A DNA stretch of 64,000 bases from Shewanella phaeophyticola (GCF_025398315.1 NZ_JAODOQ010000001.1:1116001-1180000), one strand, 5' to 3'. Positions 17,648 through 27,699 are shown, numbered from the stretch's first letter. The notes: a model not told the origin generated them from the sequence alone. Numbers and translations: made by a program.

Positions 17648-20130
17648 TGGAATGGCGCATTGCTTGGCGTTTGTTTAAGCGTGAGCTTGCTCAAGGCCAA
17701 TTAGTTTTAATCGTGCTTGCGATAACGCTAGCCGTATTGTCGGTCACTGGGCTTGCTCGGGTTAGCGAGCGTTTACAAGTGGCCATTAATGGTGAAGCCG
17801 CAAACTTTATTGCTGCCGATCGTATTATTGATTCACCCGTTGAGTTAGACCCTAAAGTGTTAACTATTGCTGACGACATTGGCCTTGACCATGTCACCAA
17901 TATGCAATTTAACTCTATGGTCTATTCTGGCGATAAATTTCAATTAGTCACAGTCAAAGCGGTGGGCGAGGGTTACCCACTTAAAGGCGATATTGAGCTC
18001 AGCACAGGTATCACACAGGCGTTACCACAAACAGGCCAAGCCTGGTATGAAAATCGTTTAGGTGGATTACTTAATTACCCTAAAAGCATTGAGTTAGGTA
18101 ACAGTGAGTTATCACTAACCGAAGAAATCAGCCGCTTACCTGACGCCGGTTTTAATCCATTTGCCTCATCACCAGTGTTGCTTATTCACCTAGATGATGT
18201 TGCTGCGACAGGGATTATTCAGCCGGGCAGTCGCGTGACTTACCTGTACCAGTTTACCGGTAATGCTGAGCAATTAAGCGCATTTGAGCAACAAGCTAAA
18301 CCGCTACTCAATAACAGCCAACGTTGGGTTGATGTGCAGTCGGGTGACTCACCGATTGCCTCAGCGGTACAGCGTGCAGAGCGCTTTTTATTGCTGGCCA
18401 GTTTATTAGGTATTGCGCTCGCATGTGCTGCTATTGGTATTGCTGCGCAGCGTTATTGTCAACGCCATTATGATGTGGTCGCGATGCTGAAAACATTTGG
18501 CGCATCGGGCAAGCAAATCCGCGTGTTATTTGGTTTGCATCTTTCATTAGTGACCATATTGGGTATTGGCTTGGGGCTAATTGGCGGTCTGTTACTCGAC
18601 CTCGGTATTACTGCATTTTTACCGCCCGAAATTGCCGCCTATTCGCCGCCTTACTTACGCCCGGTATTACTCGGTGTGAGTACTGGGTTAATCAGTGCGT
18701 TTATGTTTTCGGCTTATCCGCTAATGCGTTTATTGGCTATTCCGCCCCTGCGTGTACTGCAGCGTCAGCTTGAGGGCTTACAGCTCGGTATGTGGTTGCA
18801 TTTGTTATTAAGCTTAGCGGCGATGGCTTTGTTAGGGTATTTGTACTCAAGAAGTCTCGCACTCACCATGACTGTAGTGTTAGCGGTCATGTTACTTGGG
18901 GTATTGCTGAGCCTATTAGGGTTTGTGATGATCCGTCTAGGTCATGGCATCGGCATGAGAACCACTAATCCATTGCAACTTGCTTTGGCAGGGCTGCGTC
19001 GCCGCGCTCGTCAAAATGCGGTGCAATTAGTCGGTTTTAGCAGTGCTCTGGTATTGCTATTAACCATTTTGGCCTTAAGGCAAGATTTGCTTAACGAATG
19101 GCAAAAGCAGTTACCCGAAAATGCGCCTAATTACTTTTTGGTGAACATTGCCCCTGAAGACAGTAAACCGCTCGATGACTTTTTAACCCTCAATCATATA
19201 AAAGCTACCGATATATACCCAGTTGTGCGTGGACGCTTAACCCACATTAATGATGAAGAGTTAATTTCTCGGCGCCAATCAGAAGATGGTGAAGAAGGTC
19301 GAGTGGGGATCTCTCGTGAATTAAACTTAACCTATCGCGCGACCTTGCCGCCCAATAACAAATTGCTTGAGGGTCAGTTTAATCAAACGGACGATGAGGT
19401 ATCTGTAGAGTCAGGTGTGGCTGAGCGTTTAGAACTTAAACTGGGCGACAAATTGACATATCGAATCGATAACCAAGATTTGTCGGTCACGGTTGCCAGT
19501 ATTAGGCAGGTGCAGTGGGAAACCTTGCAGCCAAACTTTTATATGATTTTTACGCCAAAAGCACTTGAGCCTTTTGCGTATACCTCAATGGCCAGTTTTC
19601 ATCTTAATGATCAACAACTGGCTGATACCGGTAGTCCATTAACGTCAAATGAAATTGTACTGCAATTAATAAAGCAGTTTCCAACAGTGTCGATTATTGA
19701 TGTGGGGGCAATGGTTAGCCAATTGCGGCAAATTATCGATCAAGTGTCTTTGTCATTGTCTCTTGTTTTAGCATTGGTATTGCTTGCCAGTGGTTTGGTT
19801 TTAGTCGCCCAAACCGAGGCTGGTATGGCAACACGACAACGTGAGTTAGCGGTATTACGCACCTTTGGTGCATCGGGCTGGTTACTGCGGGCATCTACCG
19901 GGTTTGAGTTTGCGCTGCTCGGTGCAATCGCGGGCTTGTTAGCGGTCATCGTGGCTGAGTTTGCCTTGTACATGCTTAAAACTCAGGTGTTTGAGCTGGT
20001 GGTGTATATGCATTGGCCATGGTGGGGTATCGCACCTGTAGCTGGCGCCATTATTGTTGCGACACTTGGCGTGTGGCGGTGCAGACAGTTATTGAATAAG
20101 TCGTGCAGTGATATGTTAAAAGCGGGTTAG
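17647..20130 (+). CDS. ybbP: YbbP-like FtsX-family ABC permease
   Basis: An 827-residue membrane protein with two FtsX-type permease domains. An N-terminal helix is followed by a large periplasmic domain and helices around 250-350. After a central group of helices (390-480) comes a second periplasmic domain and a C-terminal helix cluster (690-810). The motif RERELAVLRTFGASG-like (here RQRELAVLRTFGASGW) occurs in the last FtsX domain, as in LolC/E and YbbP. Partner of the ATPase immediately upstream. Frame intact. Confidence 0.92.
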   Translation: MEWRIAWRLFKRELAQGQLVLIVLAITLAVLSVTGLARVSERLQVAINGEAANFIAADRIIDSPVELDPKVLTIADDIGLDHVTNMQFNSMVYSGDKFQLVTVKAVGEGYPLKGDIELSTGITQALPQTGQAWYENRLGGLLNYPKSIELGNSELSLTEEISRLPDAGFNPFASSPVLLIHLDDVAATGIIQPGSRVTYLYQFTGNAEQLSAFEQQAKPLLNNSQRWVDVQSGDSPIASAVQRAERFLLLASLLGIALACAAIGIAAQRYCQRHYDVVAMLKTFGASGKQIRVLFGLHLSLVTILGIGLGLIGGLLLDLGITAFLPPEIAAYSPPYLRPVLLGVSTGLISAFMFSAYPLMRLLAIPPLRVLQRQLEGLQLGMWLHLLLSLAAMALLGYLYSRSLALTMTVVLAVMLLGVLLSLLGFVMIRLGHGIGMRTTNPLQLALAGLRRRARQNAVQLVGFSSALVLLLTILALRQDLLNEWQKQLPENAPNYFLVNIAPEDSKPLDDFLTLNHIKATDIYPVVRGRLTHINDEELISRRQSEDGEEGRVGISRELNLTYRATLPPNNKLLEGQFNQTDDEVSVESGVAERLELKLGDKLTYRIDNQDLSVTVASIRQVQWETLQPNFYMIFTPKALEPFAYTSMASFHLNDQQLADTGSPLTSNEIVLQLIKQFPTVSIIDVGAMVSQLRQIIDQVSLSLSLVLALVLLASGLVLVAQTEAGMATRQRELAVLRTFGASGWLLRASTGFEFALLGAIAGLLAVIVAEFALYMLKTQVFELVVYMHWPWWGIAPVAGAIIVATLGVWRCRQLLNKSCSDMLKAG

Positions 20131-20163
20131 CACACACTGAGCTGAATAACCGCTAAATGAGCG

Positions 20164-20199
20164 AAAAGGGAGATGCATTGTCATCTCCCTTTTGTTTTG
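20164..20199 (+). terminator. Rho-independent terminator after ybbP
   Basis: A perfect 12-base stem AAAAGGGAGATG/CATCTCCCTTTT is followed by GTTTTG, 34 bases past the ybbP stop. Confidence 0.85.
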
Positions 20200-20226
20200 A
20201 CTTATAGATCCAAAGTTAAGGTTATT

Positions 20227-20425
20227 TAACCTCAACTCTGGATAAGAGATGTATTGATAACGATATAAATCAATAGATTGACTAAAATCCACTGTCAAGC
20301 GTGTGATTTGTTTTGCTAACAAGGCGAATTAACGCGTCAATAGCTAGCCTATTGCAAGTTAATTCAACGCAGTGAGGAAGGCAAAGGACTGCTTGAAAGG
20401 CGTTTGTTATCCAGAGCTGAGGTTA
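20227..20425. repeat. MITE-like palindromic element with 19-bp inverted ends
   Basis: TAACCTCAACTCTGGATAA at the left end and its inverse TTATCCAGAGCTGAGGTTA at the right end match in 18 of 19 positions, around about 160 bases without a gene. This resembles the abundant non-coding palindromic elements of Shewanella genomes. The right arm supplies the TAA stop codon (20423-20425) of the gene that reads leftward into it. Confidence 0.7.
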
Positions 20426-20707
20426 TTTAGAGCGCGGCTTATATTGCGTTGGGCAGTAACCACGATCAATTCCTTCGAGCCTTAGCTTAAGGTGTTTGGT
20501 TTTTCTACTCGTAACGCGTGCTCGCCACAGTTTAAAGCTGCCTTGTTTCATGCTGCTTCGCATCAATTTTATTACGGCAGACTCGTTTAAACCATATTGG
20601 TGTTCAATGGCTTCAAATGGGGTTCTGTCTTCCCACGCCATTTCAATAATTCTTGAGGTATCTTGCACTGAAAGCATTGCGTATGATGATGTTATTGGGT
20701 TTGCCAA
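20423..20707 (-). CDS. TIGR03643-family small protein
   Basis: A basic, helical protein with the signature DTSRIIEMAWEDRTPFEAIE followed by GLNESAVIKLMR and SFKLWRARVTSRKTKH, which I recognise as TIGR03643. Its function is unknown; the layout resembles a small helix-turn-helix-like domain. The longest reading (94 residues) starts at a TTG, and an ATG at 20677 giving 84 residues (MLSVQDTSR) is the more likely start. The last codons lie beside the palindromic element. Divergent from rsuA with about 90 bases between. Confidence 0.75.
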   Translation of the reverse strand: MANPITSSYAMLSVQDTSRIIEMAWEDRTPFEAIEHQYGLNESAVIKLMRSSMKQGSFKLWRARVTSRKTKHLKLRLEGIDRGYCPTQYKPRSK

Positions 20708-20797
20708 TACATACGTTAAACAGCTTGTTTTGGTTTATCCATGGTCAAGTTTAACGCTGGTTTATTGTTAATTTATTATCCTGGGTATCACTATCAC

Positions 20798-21500
20798 ATG
20801 CGTCTTGACCGTTTTGTCAGCAAAAGCACCGAATTAACCCAACAGCAAGTGAGCGACTGTATTGCTCAAGCCTATGTGTCGGTTAACGGCGTTGCCGTTA
20901 CCGATGAAGCCACTCAAGTGCACGAAAATAACCTAGTGCAATTAAATGGGCAAAGGTTAGTACCACGTCCTTTTCGTTATTTGTTATTACATAAGCCGCA
21001 GCAAACCTTGTGTTCAAACGTCGACGGGGTTCATCCATCGGTATTTTCGTTACTGGATATTGAGCGGCCTCAGAGCTTCATATTGCCGGGCGTTTAGATG
21101 CTGATACTACGGGGTTGGTGTTAATAACCGACGATGGCCGTTGGACATTTAATATCACCTCGCCCAAATACGCGTGTGACAAAACGTATCGGGTTAATTT
21201 GGCAAAACCGATTAAAGGGGATGTCGCCGAGCGCTTTGCTAATGGGATCTTATTACAGGGCGAAAAGGCCTAACCTTACCAGCAAGGTTAGAGGTTATCT
21301 CGGCACAAGAGGTATTGCTGACACTCACTGAGGGTAAGTTTCATCAGGTTAAACGAATGTTTGCAGCCGTTGGTAATAAAGTGATTGCCCTGCATCGGCA
21401 AACGATTGGTGCTGTAGAACTCGATGTACCTGAAGGTCAGTGGCGCTATTTAACGGCAGCAGAAATAGGCTCTTTTTATCCCAAAAATAGCGAAGCCTGA
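20798..21500 (+). pseudogene. rsuA: RsuA-like 16S rRNA pseudouridine synthase, two frameshifts
   Basis: An S4 RNA-binding domain (MRLDRFVSKSTEL) is followed by the RsuA/RluE-type catalytic domain with GRLDADTTGLVL (catalytic Asp), DKTYRV and GKFHQVKRMF. Two one-base deletions break the frame. Near 21076 a C is missing (the current frame ends FILPGV), and near 21263 an A is missing from an A-run. Restored length is about 234 residues, matching RsuA, which modifies U516 of 16S rRNA. RsuA is dispensable in E. coli, so loss could be tolerated, but two homopolymer-type errors are more likely. Confidence 0.87.
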
Positions 21501-21606
21501 TTCTGACGTTGATCATATTGCTATCGTTATTAAAAACTAACATATCAATAATCAATATTTATCAAAGCTGTTATGCTATCAACATCATTTAGTGTTGGAG
21601 TGTGGC

Positions 21607-22502
21607 ATGTTAAATCAGCAATGGTTAACTACGTTTATCAAGTTAGTCGAAGTGGGTCACTTTACACACACCGCTGAGCAACTGTTTATGACCCAGCCTG
21701 GGGTAAGCCAACACATTAAAAAGTTGGAAGAGCAAGTGGGTGTGGCATTGTTATACCGGGTTGGAAAACGTTTTGAGCTGACTGAAGCGGGCATTCAATT
21801 ACATCAACAAGCCTTACTTTGGCAGCAACAACAGCAACAACTGTTATCACAACTGGCTATTGATGATGTTCATGTAGGTGAGTGCCGAGTGGCATGTTCT
21901 GGCTCGTTGGCACTATTACTTTATCCGCATTTAATTGACTATCAGCAGCCACATAAACAATTGCAAATATCATTAGAAGCGGCACCTAACAAACGCATCA
22001 TTGACAATGTGTTAGCCAACCAGGTCGAACTTGGCATTATCACCCAAGCCGTTCATATCGATGAGCTCGAACTCACGCCACTTGGCCAGCAAGCCTTATG
22101 TGTTGTGATGCCGAAAAAGTATCAAGATAGCGCCATAAACATTGATCAACTCATGGCGCTTGGCATGGTAGCGCATCCCGATGGCATGCATTATTGGCAG
22201 CAAATAGTGAATCATTACTTTAATGACAAGCAAGCCATAGCCAGCAGGTGCCAATTAGAAGCTATGTTAACCAACTGAACCAAATACTCGTGCCAGTAGC
22301 CAAAGGCTTAGCCTTTGCAGTATTACCACAATTTGCCGTAGACAGTTTTGCCCAGCAAACGCAAATATGCATTGCAACTTTTCATAACACAGGTGAGCCA
22401 AAGCAGGGCGTCAGTGAGCCATTATTTTTAATTAATAAAAAACATCGCCCGCTGGCAAAACGTTACCAACCCATCATCGATATTATTCATAATCTGGTTT
22501 GA
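21607..22502 (+). pseudogene. LysR-family transcriptional regulator, frameshifted
   Basis: An N-terminal winged helix-turn-helix (FTHTAEQLFMTQPGVSQHIKKLEEQVG) is followed by a LysR substrate-binding domain. The frame changes near 22249 (one G missing). The upstream frame ends RCQLEAMLTN and the other continues VPIRSYVNQLNQILVPVAKGLAFAVLP. The restored protein would have about 298 residues. GGAG six bases before the ATG fixes the start. No divergent partner gene suggests a target, so the effector is unknown. Confidence 0.85.
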
Positions 22503-22835
22503 GTCTGTTTATGATTTTATTCTTTAGGTGTTTTTAAGGCTATTGGATTTGGAGGGGGCATTGCTGGCTCATTTTTGTCTCATTGGGTATTTCATATAGC
22601 CTACGACCACTAACATCGTGGTGTAAGTAGCTCTGACCAAACCAGCTTTATACTCCCTTTAAAAAACAATACACCTGCATGTTAAATAATAATCTTATAA
22701 CCACTAAATAATTGAATCAAAATAGAAACTCAGATATTGTTTGTTCATTAATCAAAACAAATTTTAAAACGAGTAATTCTAGAGACTCGTTATGTGTTTA
22801 AGGTTATCTGTCAATTCATGAATGAGGAGTCAAAG
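22503..22835. other. Intergenic region without a recognisable gene
   Basis: This 333-base gap is AT-rich. I see no credible start-to-stop frame or hairpin terminator. A 25-codon stretch near 22530-22610 reads like a hydrophobic Gly-rich peptide but has a stop just upstream and no start, so at most it is a gene remnant. Confidence 0.4.
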
Positions 22836-23045
22836 ATGAAATTAAACCATAAACTCAATCGGGCTCAGCTTGGTGCTTTAACCTTATGCTTAGGCACTTC
22901 ACTTGGTATGTCTATATTTGTTGGGCGTTCATCGCCTTTCATAGGATTAATGTTTGGTATAATTACAATTGGTGTTTATGTCATGATTGTCTCTGGAAAG
23001 TGGAGTACAAAACACACATATGGAAAGTGGAGTGTAAAAAAATAA
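22836..23045 (+). CDS. Small protein with two membrane segments, function unknown
   Basis: A 69-residue protein from an ATG preceded by AGGAG at good spacing. After a basic N-terminus (MKLNHKLNRAQ) come two hydrophobic segments (LGALTLCLGTSLGMSIFVG and IGLMFGIITIGVYVMIV) separated by RSSPF, and then a basic tail (SGKWSTKHTYGKWSVKK) with a repeated GKWS. No family recognised. It stands alone in a gene-poor stretch of about 800 bases. Confidence 0.55.
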   Translation: MKLNHKLNRAQLGALTLCLGTSLGMSIFVGRSSPFIGLMFGIITIGVYVMIVSGKWSTKHTYGKWSVKK

Positions 23046-23298
23046 CTAATAAGGATAGGCCGCGCGAAGCCATGTCCTGATCCCAAGTTTAATTTTGTTA
23101 GGTGTATAGCCCTAATAGGTGAGATGTGACTATTTATTAGGTAAATAACAGTTTGAGAAAACGCGAAATTTGATGTCATAGTTATCTATCTGGCACGTTT
23201 TGTTGCCAGCAAGTAACCTTAGCTCCTAAGCACAAATCATAACAAAAAACTGTATTTCAGCATTTCTTTACTCACTACACTCTCAATCCAAAACCCAT

Positions 23299-24190
23299 TT
23301 AACTCACTACATCGGTGAGTGCTGCTTCAATATCAGTATAGTTAAACTCATAACCTGCTTTGATCGCATTGGTGGGCAGTACAAATTGGCCTTCGATAAG
23401 TAACTGTGACATTTCACCCATAGCCAGTCTTAGTGCTAACGGTGGCGTGGTGATAATGGCTGGGCGATTAAGCACTTTGCCTAATGTTTGTGAAAACACT
23501 TTATTACTTACTGGATTTGGCGCAGTGGCATTGAACACCCCTTGCAAGGGCGGGTGCTCGAGTAAATAGTGAATTAAACCGACTAAATCGCTGATGTGGA
23601 TCCAGCTCATGCCTTGCTCGCCTTTACCGATGGGAGCCACCGACTCCGAGCTTAAATGGCGGTAACATTTTGGCTAATGCGCCACCATTTTTACCCAGTA
23701 CAATGCCAATTCGAGTAATACATACCCGGGTTTGTTGCGATTGTGCTTGTAGGGCTAAGTCTTCCCATTTTTGGCAAATATCGTGGCCAAACTCGGCGTG
23801 AAAACTGCTTTTTTCATCGACAGGCGTTGCACCTTGGGCGCCGTAATAACCTATTGCTGAGCCGCTAATAAAGGTGTGAGGCGGATTACTGCTATTGCTG
23901 ATAAGTTGGCTTATGGCGGCGGTAATATCCCAGCGACTGCTGCAAATAAGCTGCTTTTGTTTAGGAGACCAGCGTTTTGCGACTATGGGTTCGCCGGCTA
24001 AGTTGATCACTGCATCAATGTCGTTGAGGTCAGTTTTATCAGCTAGGCTTGACCAGTATTGATGTTGCTCCCCCAGCTTGGCTTTAGCAGCAATAATATT
24101 ACGGCTTAATATCACCAGTTGATGCTGTGTCAGCGAGCCCACTAACTGTTGGCCTACAAAGCCGGTGGCGCCAGTGATTAATATTTTCAT
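23299..24190 (-). pseudogene. yfcH: YfcH-like TIGR01777 nucleotide-sugar epimerase-type protein, frameshifted
   Basis: An extended SDR (SDR39U1) with the Rossmann motif ITGATGFVGQ at the N-terminus and the YYGAQG active-site segment. Reading breaks near 23635. The first frame ends KLGVGGSHR and the next continues APIGKGEQGMSWIHISDLVGLI, the conserved C-terminal region. Removing one inserted G restores about 296 residues, as in E. coli YfcH. folX lies just upstream in the same direction, as in enterics. Reaction unknown. Confidence 0.87.
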
Positions 24191-24271
24191 ATCACCCTCA
24201 ATATAGTATGCCGATAGAACTTAATTATACGGCCATCAACATCAAAATGATCATCCGCGAATACTGTTGGC

Positions 24272-24640
24272 TTATTGCGGTTTTTGGTAACACAACTCCA
24301 TTGATACCGAGTCGGCAAAACGCAGCGCATGGGGTTTGTCTATTTCGACACTGGCAAATTCAACCCAGTCATGTTCGCTGGCGATGGCTAATGTTTGGTT
24401 TGTGAGGTTTTCTAACAACGAAAAACGATTATTTTCAATCAAGGCAATGATTTTTTTAGTAATGGTGCGATAATTCAACGCATCGGCAACATTGTTGCTA
24501 TTACGAGCCTTATCAGCACAATAATGAATAACCACATTGACGATAATATCTTGTTGATTATTGATTTCGTCTTCTTTAATGCCGATATAAGTACGTAACC
24601 GTAAGTTTTTAATGCGTATAATAGCGGTTTCTGGTTTCAT
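24272..24640 (-). CDS. folX: FolX dihydroneopterin triphosphate 2'-epimerase
   Basis: A 122-residue T-fold protein very close to E. coli Fol[25 protein letters not shown] start, [21 protein letters not shown] and [15 protein letters not shown]. FolX epimerises dihydroneopterin triphosphate to the monapterin form. It precedes yfcH by 81 bases, probably as one transcript. Frame intact. Confidence 0.93.
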   Translation of the reverse strand: MKPETAIIRIKNLRLRTYIGIKEDEINNQQDIIVNVVIHYCADKARNSNNVADALNYRTITKKIIALIENNRFSLLENLTNQTLAIASEHDWVEFASVEIDKPHALRFADSVSMELCYQKPQ

Positions 24641-24793
24641 ATTATTTGTGTCATTCCCTTAATGTGATTCGCTGCTAATATCAACAAAAGATACGGTAGA
24701 ACAATAAAATTTAACTTAATTAGCAACACGTTACTGAGTTTAGCTTAGCATAATCAATCATTTTAAAAAGTAGCAATAAGGATTTTTTACTCT

Positions 24794-25943
24794 ATGAAAG
24801 GAATACAGCAATCAACGATGACTGTACGCAGTTTTGTCGTCATGGCGTGTGTGGTGATTATTTTAGCGGGGATTAAAACCGCCAGCCCTATTGTAGTGCC
24901 TTTTGTATTGTCGGCTTTTTTAGCGGTAATTTGTAATCCAGCCATTGTGCTTATGTCTAAGTATCGGATCCCTAAATGGTTATCGATTATTTTATTGATG
25001 ACATTTATCGTACTTATGGGGTTGTGGTTAGCCAGTTTAGTAGGCAGTTCAATTAATGAATTCTCAAAACAGATGCCTGTGTATCGTCAACAATTAATTG
25101 AACAATTTGCATGGATTATTGAAAAACTACAAAGCTTTAATATTCAAATATCTAAACAAAAAGTACTCGACTATTTCGACCCCGGTATGGCGTTATCAAT
25201 GACCACCAATATGCTGTCGGGTGTCGGTAATGTGATGGCGAATTTGTTTCTGATTATTTTGACCATTGTGTTTATGTTATTTGAAGCGCAATCCATGCCT
25301 AAAAAGTTCCATTTAGCCTTAGACGACCCAGACATGCGTTTAAAGCAAATCGACAAATTTTTACACTCTGTAAATCAATACATGGTGATTAAAACCTTAG
25401 TAAGCTTAGCCACAGCAGGGGTGATTGGAATAGGACTGAGCATCATAGGTGTTGATTATGCGCTGTTGTGGGCGGTGATTGCATTTTTGTTTAATTACAT
25501 TCCTAATATCGGTTCGATTATTGCCGCTATTCCTGCTGTTTTATTAGCGTTTATTCAAATGGGACTCTGGGGCTGCGGGTATTACCGGGCTGTTATATGT
25601 GGGCACTAATATGGTGATGGGCAATGTGGTTGAGCCACGCTTTATGGGCCGCGGACTAGGCTTGTCTACTCTTGTGGTATTTTTGTCATTGATTTTTTGG
25701 GGCTGGCTGTTGGGGTCAGTTGGCATGTTATTGTCGGTGCCATTAACGATGATTGTTAAAATTGCGCTTGAATCAAGCGAGTCGGGCGGATGGTTGTCGA
25801 TATTGCTCTCAGATGATGTTGAAGACATCGTTAATCAACCTGAAAATATCGAGCAAGTTGCTGCTACTTCAGCCGATGACACAGTACAACACACAGATGA
25901 GAGCTTAGTTAATACTGATGATGAGCAATCCAAACCATCATAA
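24794..25943 (+). pseudogene. AI-2E family (TqsA/PerM-like) membrane transporter, frameshifted
   Basis: A polytopic membrane protein with hydrophobic segments at about 12-30, 33-50, 62-85 and 150-170, then the conserved block [21 protein letters not shown] followed by [32 protein letters not shown], diagnostic of the AI-2E transporter family. The frame shifts near 25571, in a G/T-rich spot inside LWGAAGITG, by one net base. The restored length is about 382 residues with an acidic C-terminal tail. Members export autoinducer-2 or act as ion antiporters; the substrate here is unknown. Confidence 0.85.
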
Positions 25944-25976
25944 ATTGATGAGTAAATTGAGTAAGAAAGAGAGAGT

Positions 25977-26885
25977 ATGAAGCGTTTTTTACAAGTGTTA
26001 CCCGGTTTGACAGTAGGCGATGATGTTTGTCGTTTATTTCATGGTCGCGGCGGTTTATTTGCCGGCGATGAACATCTTTGTTTAGATTGGTATAAACCGG
26101 TATTACTGCTCACTAGCTTTAAAATGTTAGACGATGAGCAACGAGACGAACTGGTCAATGCTATCGTTTCTTATTGGCAATTACAGTATCCAAATGAACC
26201 TTTAAACCTAGTTTATCAATACCGTCATGGTGGCCAAACCTTTAGCGAATTATTATACGGTGAGGTACCTGAGCAACACGTGGTAACTGAAAACGGTTGT
26301 CGTTTTTTAGTGCATTTATTGCGCGGCCAAAACCATGGCCTATTTTTAGACATGGCCAATGGTCGTGCATGGGTGAAGCAACATGCCAAGCATAAAAAAG
26401 TGCTTAATTTGTTTGCCTACACTTGTGGGTTTTCGGTGGCAGCCTTGCAAGGTGGCGCCGATGAAGTGGTTAATATGGATATGAGTAAAGGCGCATTGAG
26501 TATTGGTAAGCAAAACCATTTACTCAACGATTTACCACTTGGGGCGCGGTATTTAGGCCATGATATTTTTAAGTCTTGGGGCAAGCTGACAAAGTTAGGG
26601 CCTTATGATTTAATCGTGGCGGATCCGCCAAGCAACCAACGCGGCAGTTTTGTGGCCACTAAAGATTATGAGCGCCTGTTAAAACGTTTACCCGACTTGT
26701 TAGCGCCGCAAGGGGAAGTGTTATTGTGCCTTAATGCGCCTGAGCTGGGGTGTGATTTTTTAATGCAACAAGTGGCCAATACAGCCCCGCAATTGACCTG
26801 TGTTGAGCGAATTGACAATCCAAGTGTATTTGCAGATATCGATGAGCAAAAATCACTAAAAGTATTGCGTTATCGTTTGAGTTAA
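25977..26885 (+). CDS. Class I SAM-dependent methyltransferase, RlmI/RlmK-like
   Basis: A 302-residue protein with motif I VLNLFAYTCGFSVAALQGGADEV, an acidic post-motif (NMDMSKGAL) and motif IV DLIVADPPSNQ. This resembles the catalytic domain of RlmI/RlmK-type 23S rRNA m5C/m7G methyltransferases, but a PUA domain is not obvious. RNA is a likely substrate; DPPS rather than NPPY argues against an N6-adenine enzyme. It starts 34 bases after the transporter gene. Frame intact. Confidence 0.8.
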   Translation: MKRFLQVLPGLTVGDDVCRLFHGRGGLFAGDEHLCLDWYKPVLLLTSFKMLDDEQRDELVNAIVSYWQLQYPNEPLNLVYQYRHGGQTFSELLYGEVPEQHVVTENGCRFLVHLLRGQNHGLFLDMANGRAWVKQHAKHKKVLNLFAYTCGFSVAALQGGADEVVNMDMSKGALSIGKQNHLLNDLPLGARYLGHDIFKSWGKLTKLGPYDLIVADPPSNQRGSFVATKDYERLLKRLPDLLAPQGEVLLCLNAPELGCDFLMQQVANTAPQLTCVERIDNPSVFADIDEQKSLKVLRYRLS

Positions 26886-26911
26886 TAACAAAATCGTTTT
26901 GTAGATTGTAT

Positions 26912-26943
26912 AAAACCGACACCGCTAAGGCGTCGGTTTTTTT
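26912..26943 (+). terminator. Rho-independent terminator
   Basis: An ACCGACaCC/GGcGTCGGT stem with a GCTAA loop is flanked by AAA and TTTTTTTA, 27 bases after the methyltransferase stop. Confidence 0.8.
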
Positions 26944-26997
26944 ATGGCTTAATCATAACTTAAGGCCGCTTATAAGGTGATGTTGTATCACACTATA

Positions 26998-27355
26998 ATA
27001 CCATTTCCATTAATTATGTGACCAATCAGAGTCGCTCAGACTGTTCAGTTTGAGGCGCATTGTTGAAATAATGGTTATTCCCTTCTAAGGCAATGCAACA
27101 AAGAAATGGACTGTCTGAGCGCCTCCTGCAAGGTGGGTTTCTGTGCCTTCTATGCTGCTTAATAGTATTTTGACGTACGACTGCATGGATGCAGGAGGTA
27201 GAGCAACGCAGGAGCAGTTGCCGACGACTGCATGGATGCAGGAGGTAGAGCAACGCAGGAGCAGTTGCCGAGAGCAACTATGCCTACAATCCTATTACTT
27301 GCCTAGAAGGCACAGAATTACCGCTGAATGACCAGATAATTAGTGGAATTGGTAT
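26998..27355. mobile_element. MITE-like element, long copy
   Basis: A 358-bp non-coding element with imperfect inverted ends: ATACCATTTCCATTAATTAT at the left against ATACCAATTCCACTAATTAT on the opposite strand at the right. Nested inside is a perfect 14-bp inverted repeat (27139-27152 against 27304-27317) and a 9-bp one (27033-27041 against 27113-27121), plus a 2x47-bp tandem repeat. A shorter copy lies in the same orientation at 33.2 kb. It sits between a terminator and the nap promoter region. Confidence 0.8.
27178..27271. repeat. Perfect 2 x 47-bp tandem repeat inside the MITE
   Basis: The unit begins CGACTGCATGGATGCAGGAG and ends AGCAGTTGCCGA. The copies at 27178-27224 and 27225-27271 are identical. 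The related element at 33.2 kb lacks exactly this 94-bp block, so the block was gained or lost as a unit. Confidence 0.9.
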
Positions 27356-27553
27356 AATCTAGCTTTTGTATGTAACACGTTTATATTTCGAACAAATCTC
27401 AATCAAAACTGTTATACAGTTTCAAATATCGACAGTAAAAATACACTTATTTTAGCAAAAGGTGATATTGATCAAATTGTCGGTAAATAACCCTTTATTT
27501 AATCGGTATTTATGGTTAAGAACACTGATCTGGTCGATGATTTGGCTAATTTG

Positions 27554-27567
27554 ATGATCTAGATCAT
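27554..27567. promoter_or_regulatory. Possible CRP-type operator upstream of nap
   Basis: ATGATCTAGATCAT is a perfect 14-bp palindrome containing TGA-N6-TCA, the core of a CRP site (consensus half-site TGTGA). It lies about 130 bases upstream of napE. In Shewanella, anaerobic respiratory genes including nap are controlled by CRP, which makes the assignment plausible. The outer consensus bases do not match. Confidence 0.5.
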
Positions 27568-27699
27568 ATAACCCTTAGTTTACCAATTTGTGAGTATATA
27601 GTTTGTTAATTGATAAACGATAAAATTCACACGAGTCCTAATTAAGAAACATACAGATATTATATCTGAGTTGTTTTATCCCCCACTACTGGAGGGTTT

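Noticed and set aside
21134..21331. Open frame MAVGHLISPRPN inside rsuA
   Set aside because: The conserved rsuA peptide (GRLDADTTGL onward) runs through this region in another frame, so this one is chance.
22530..22610. Possible remnant of a small membrane-protein gene (Gly-rich, hydrophobic stretch)
   Set aside because: Only about 25 codons, preceded by a stop and without a start; resemblance to a DUF1294 C-terminus is too weak to claim.
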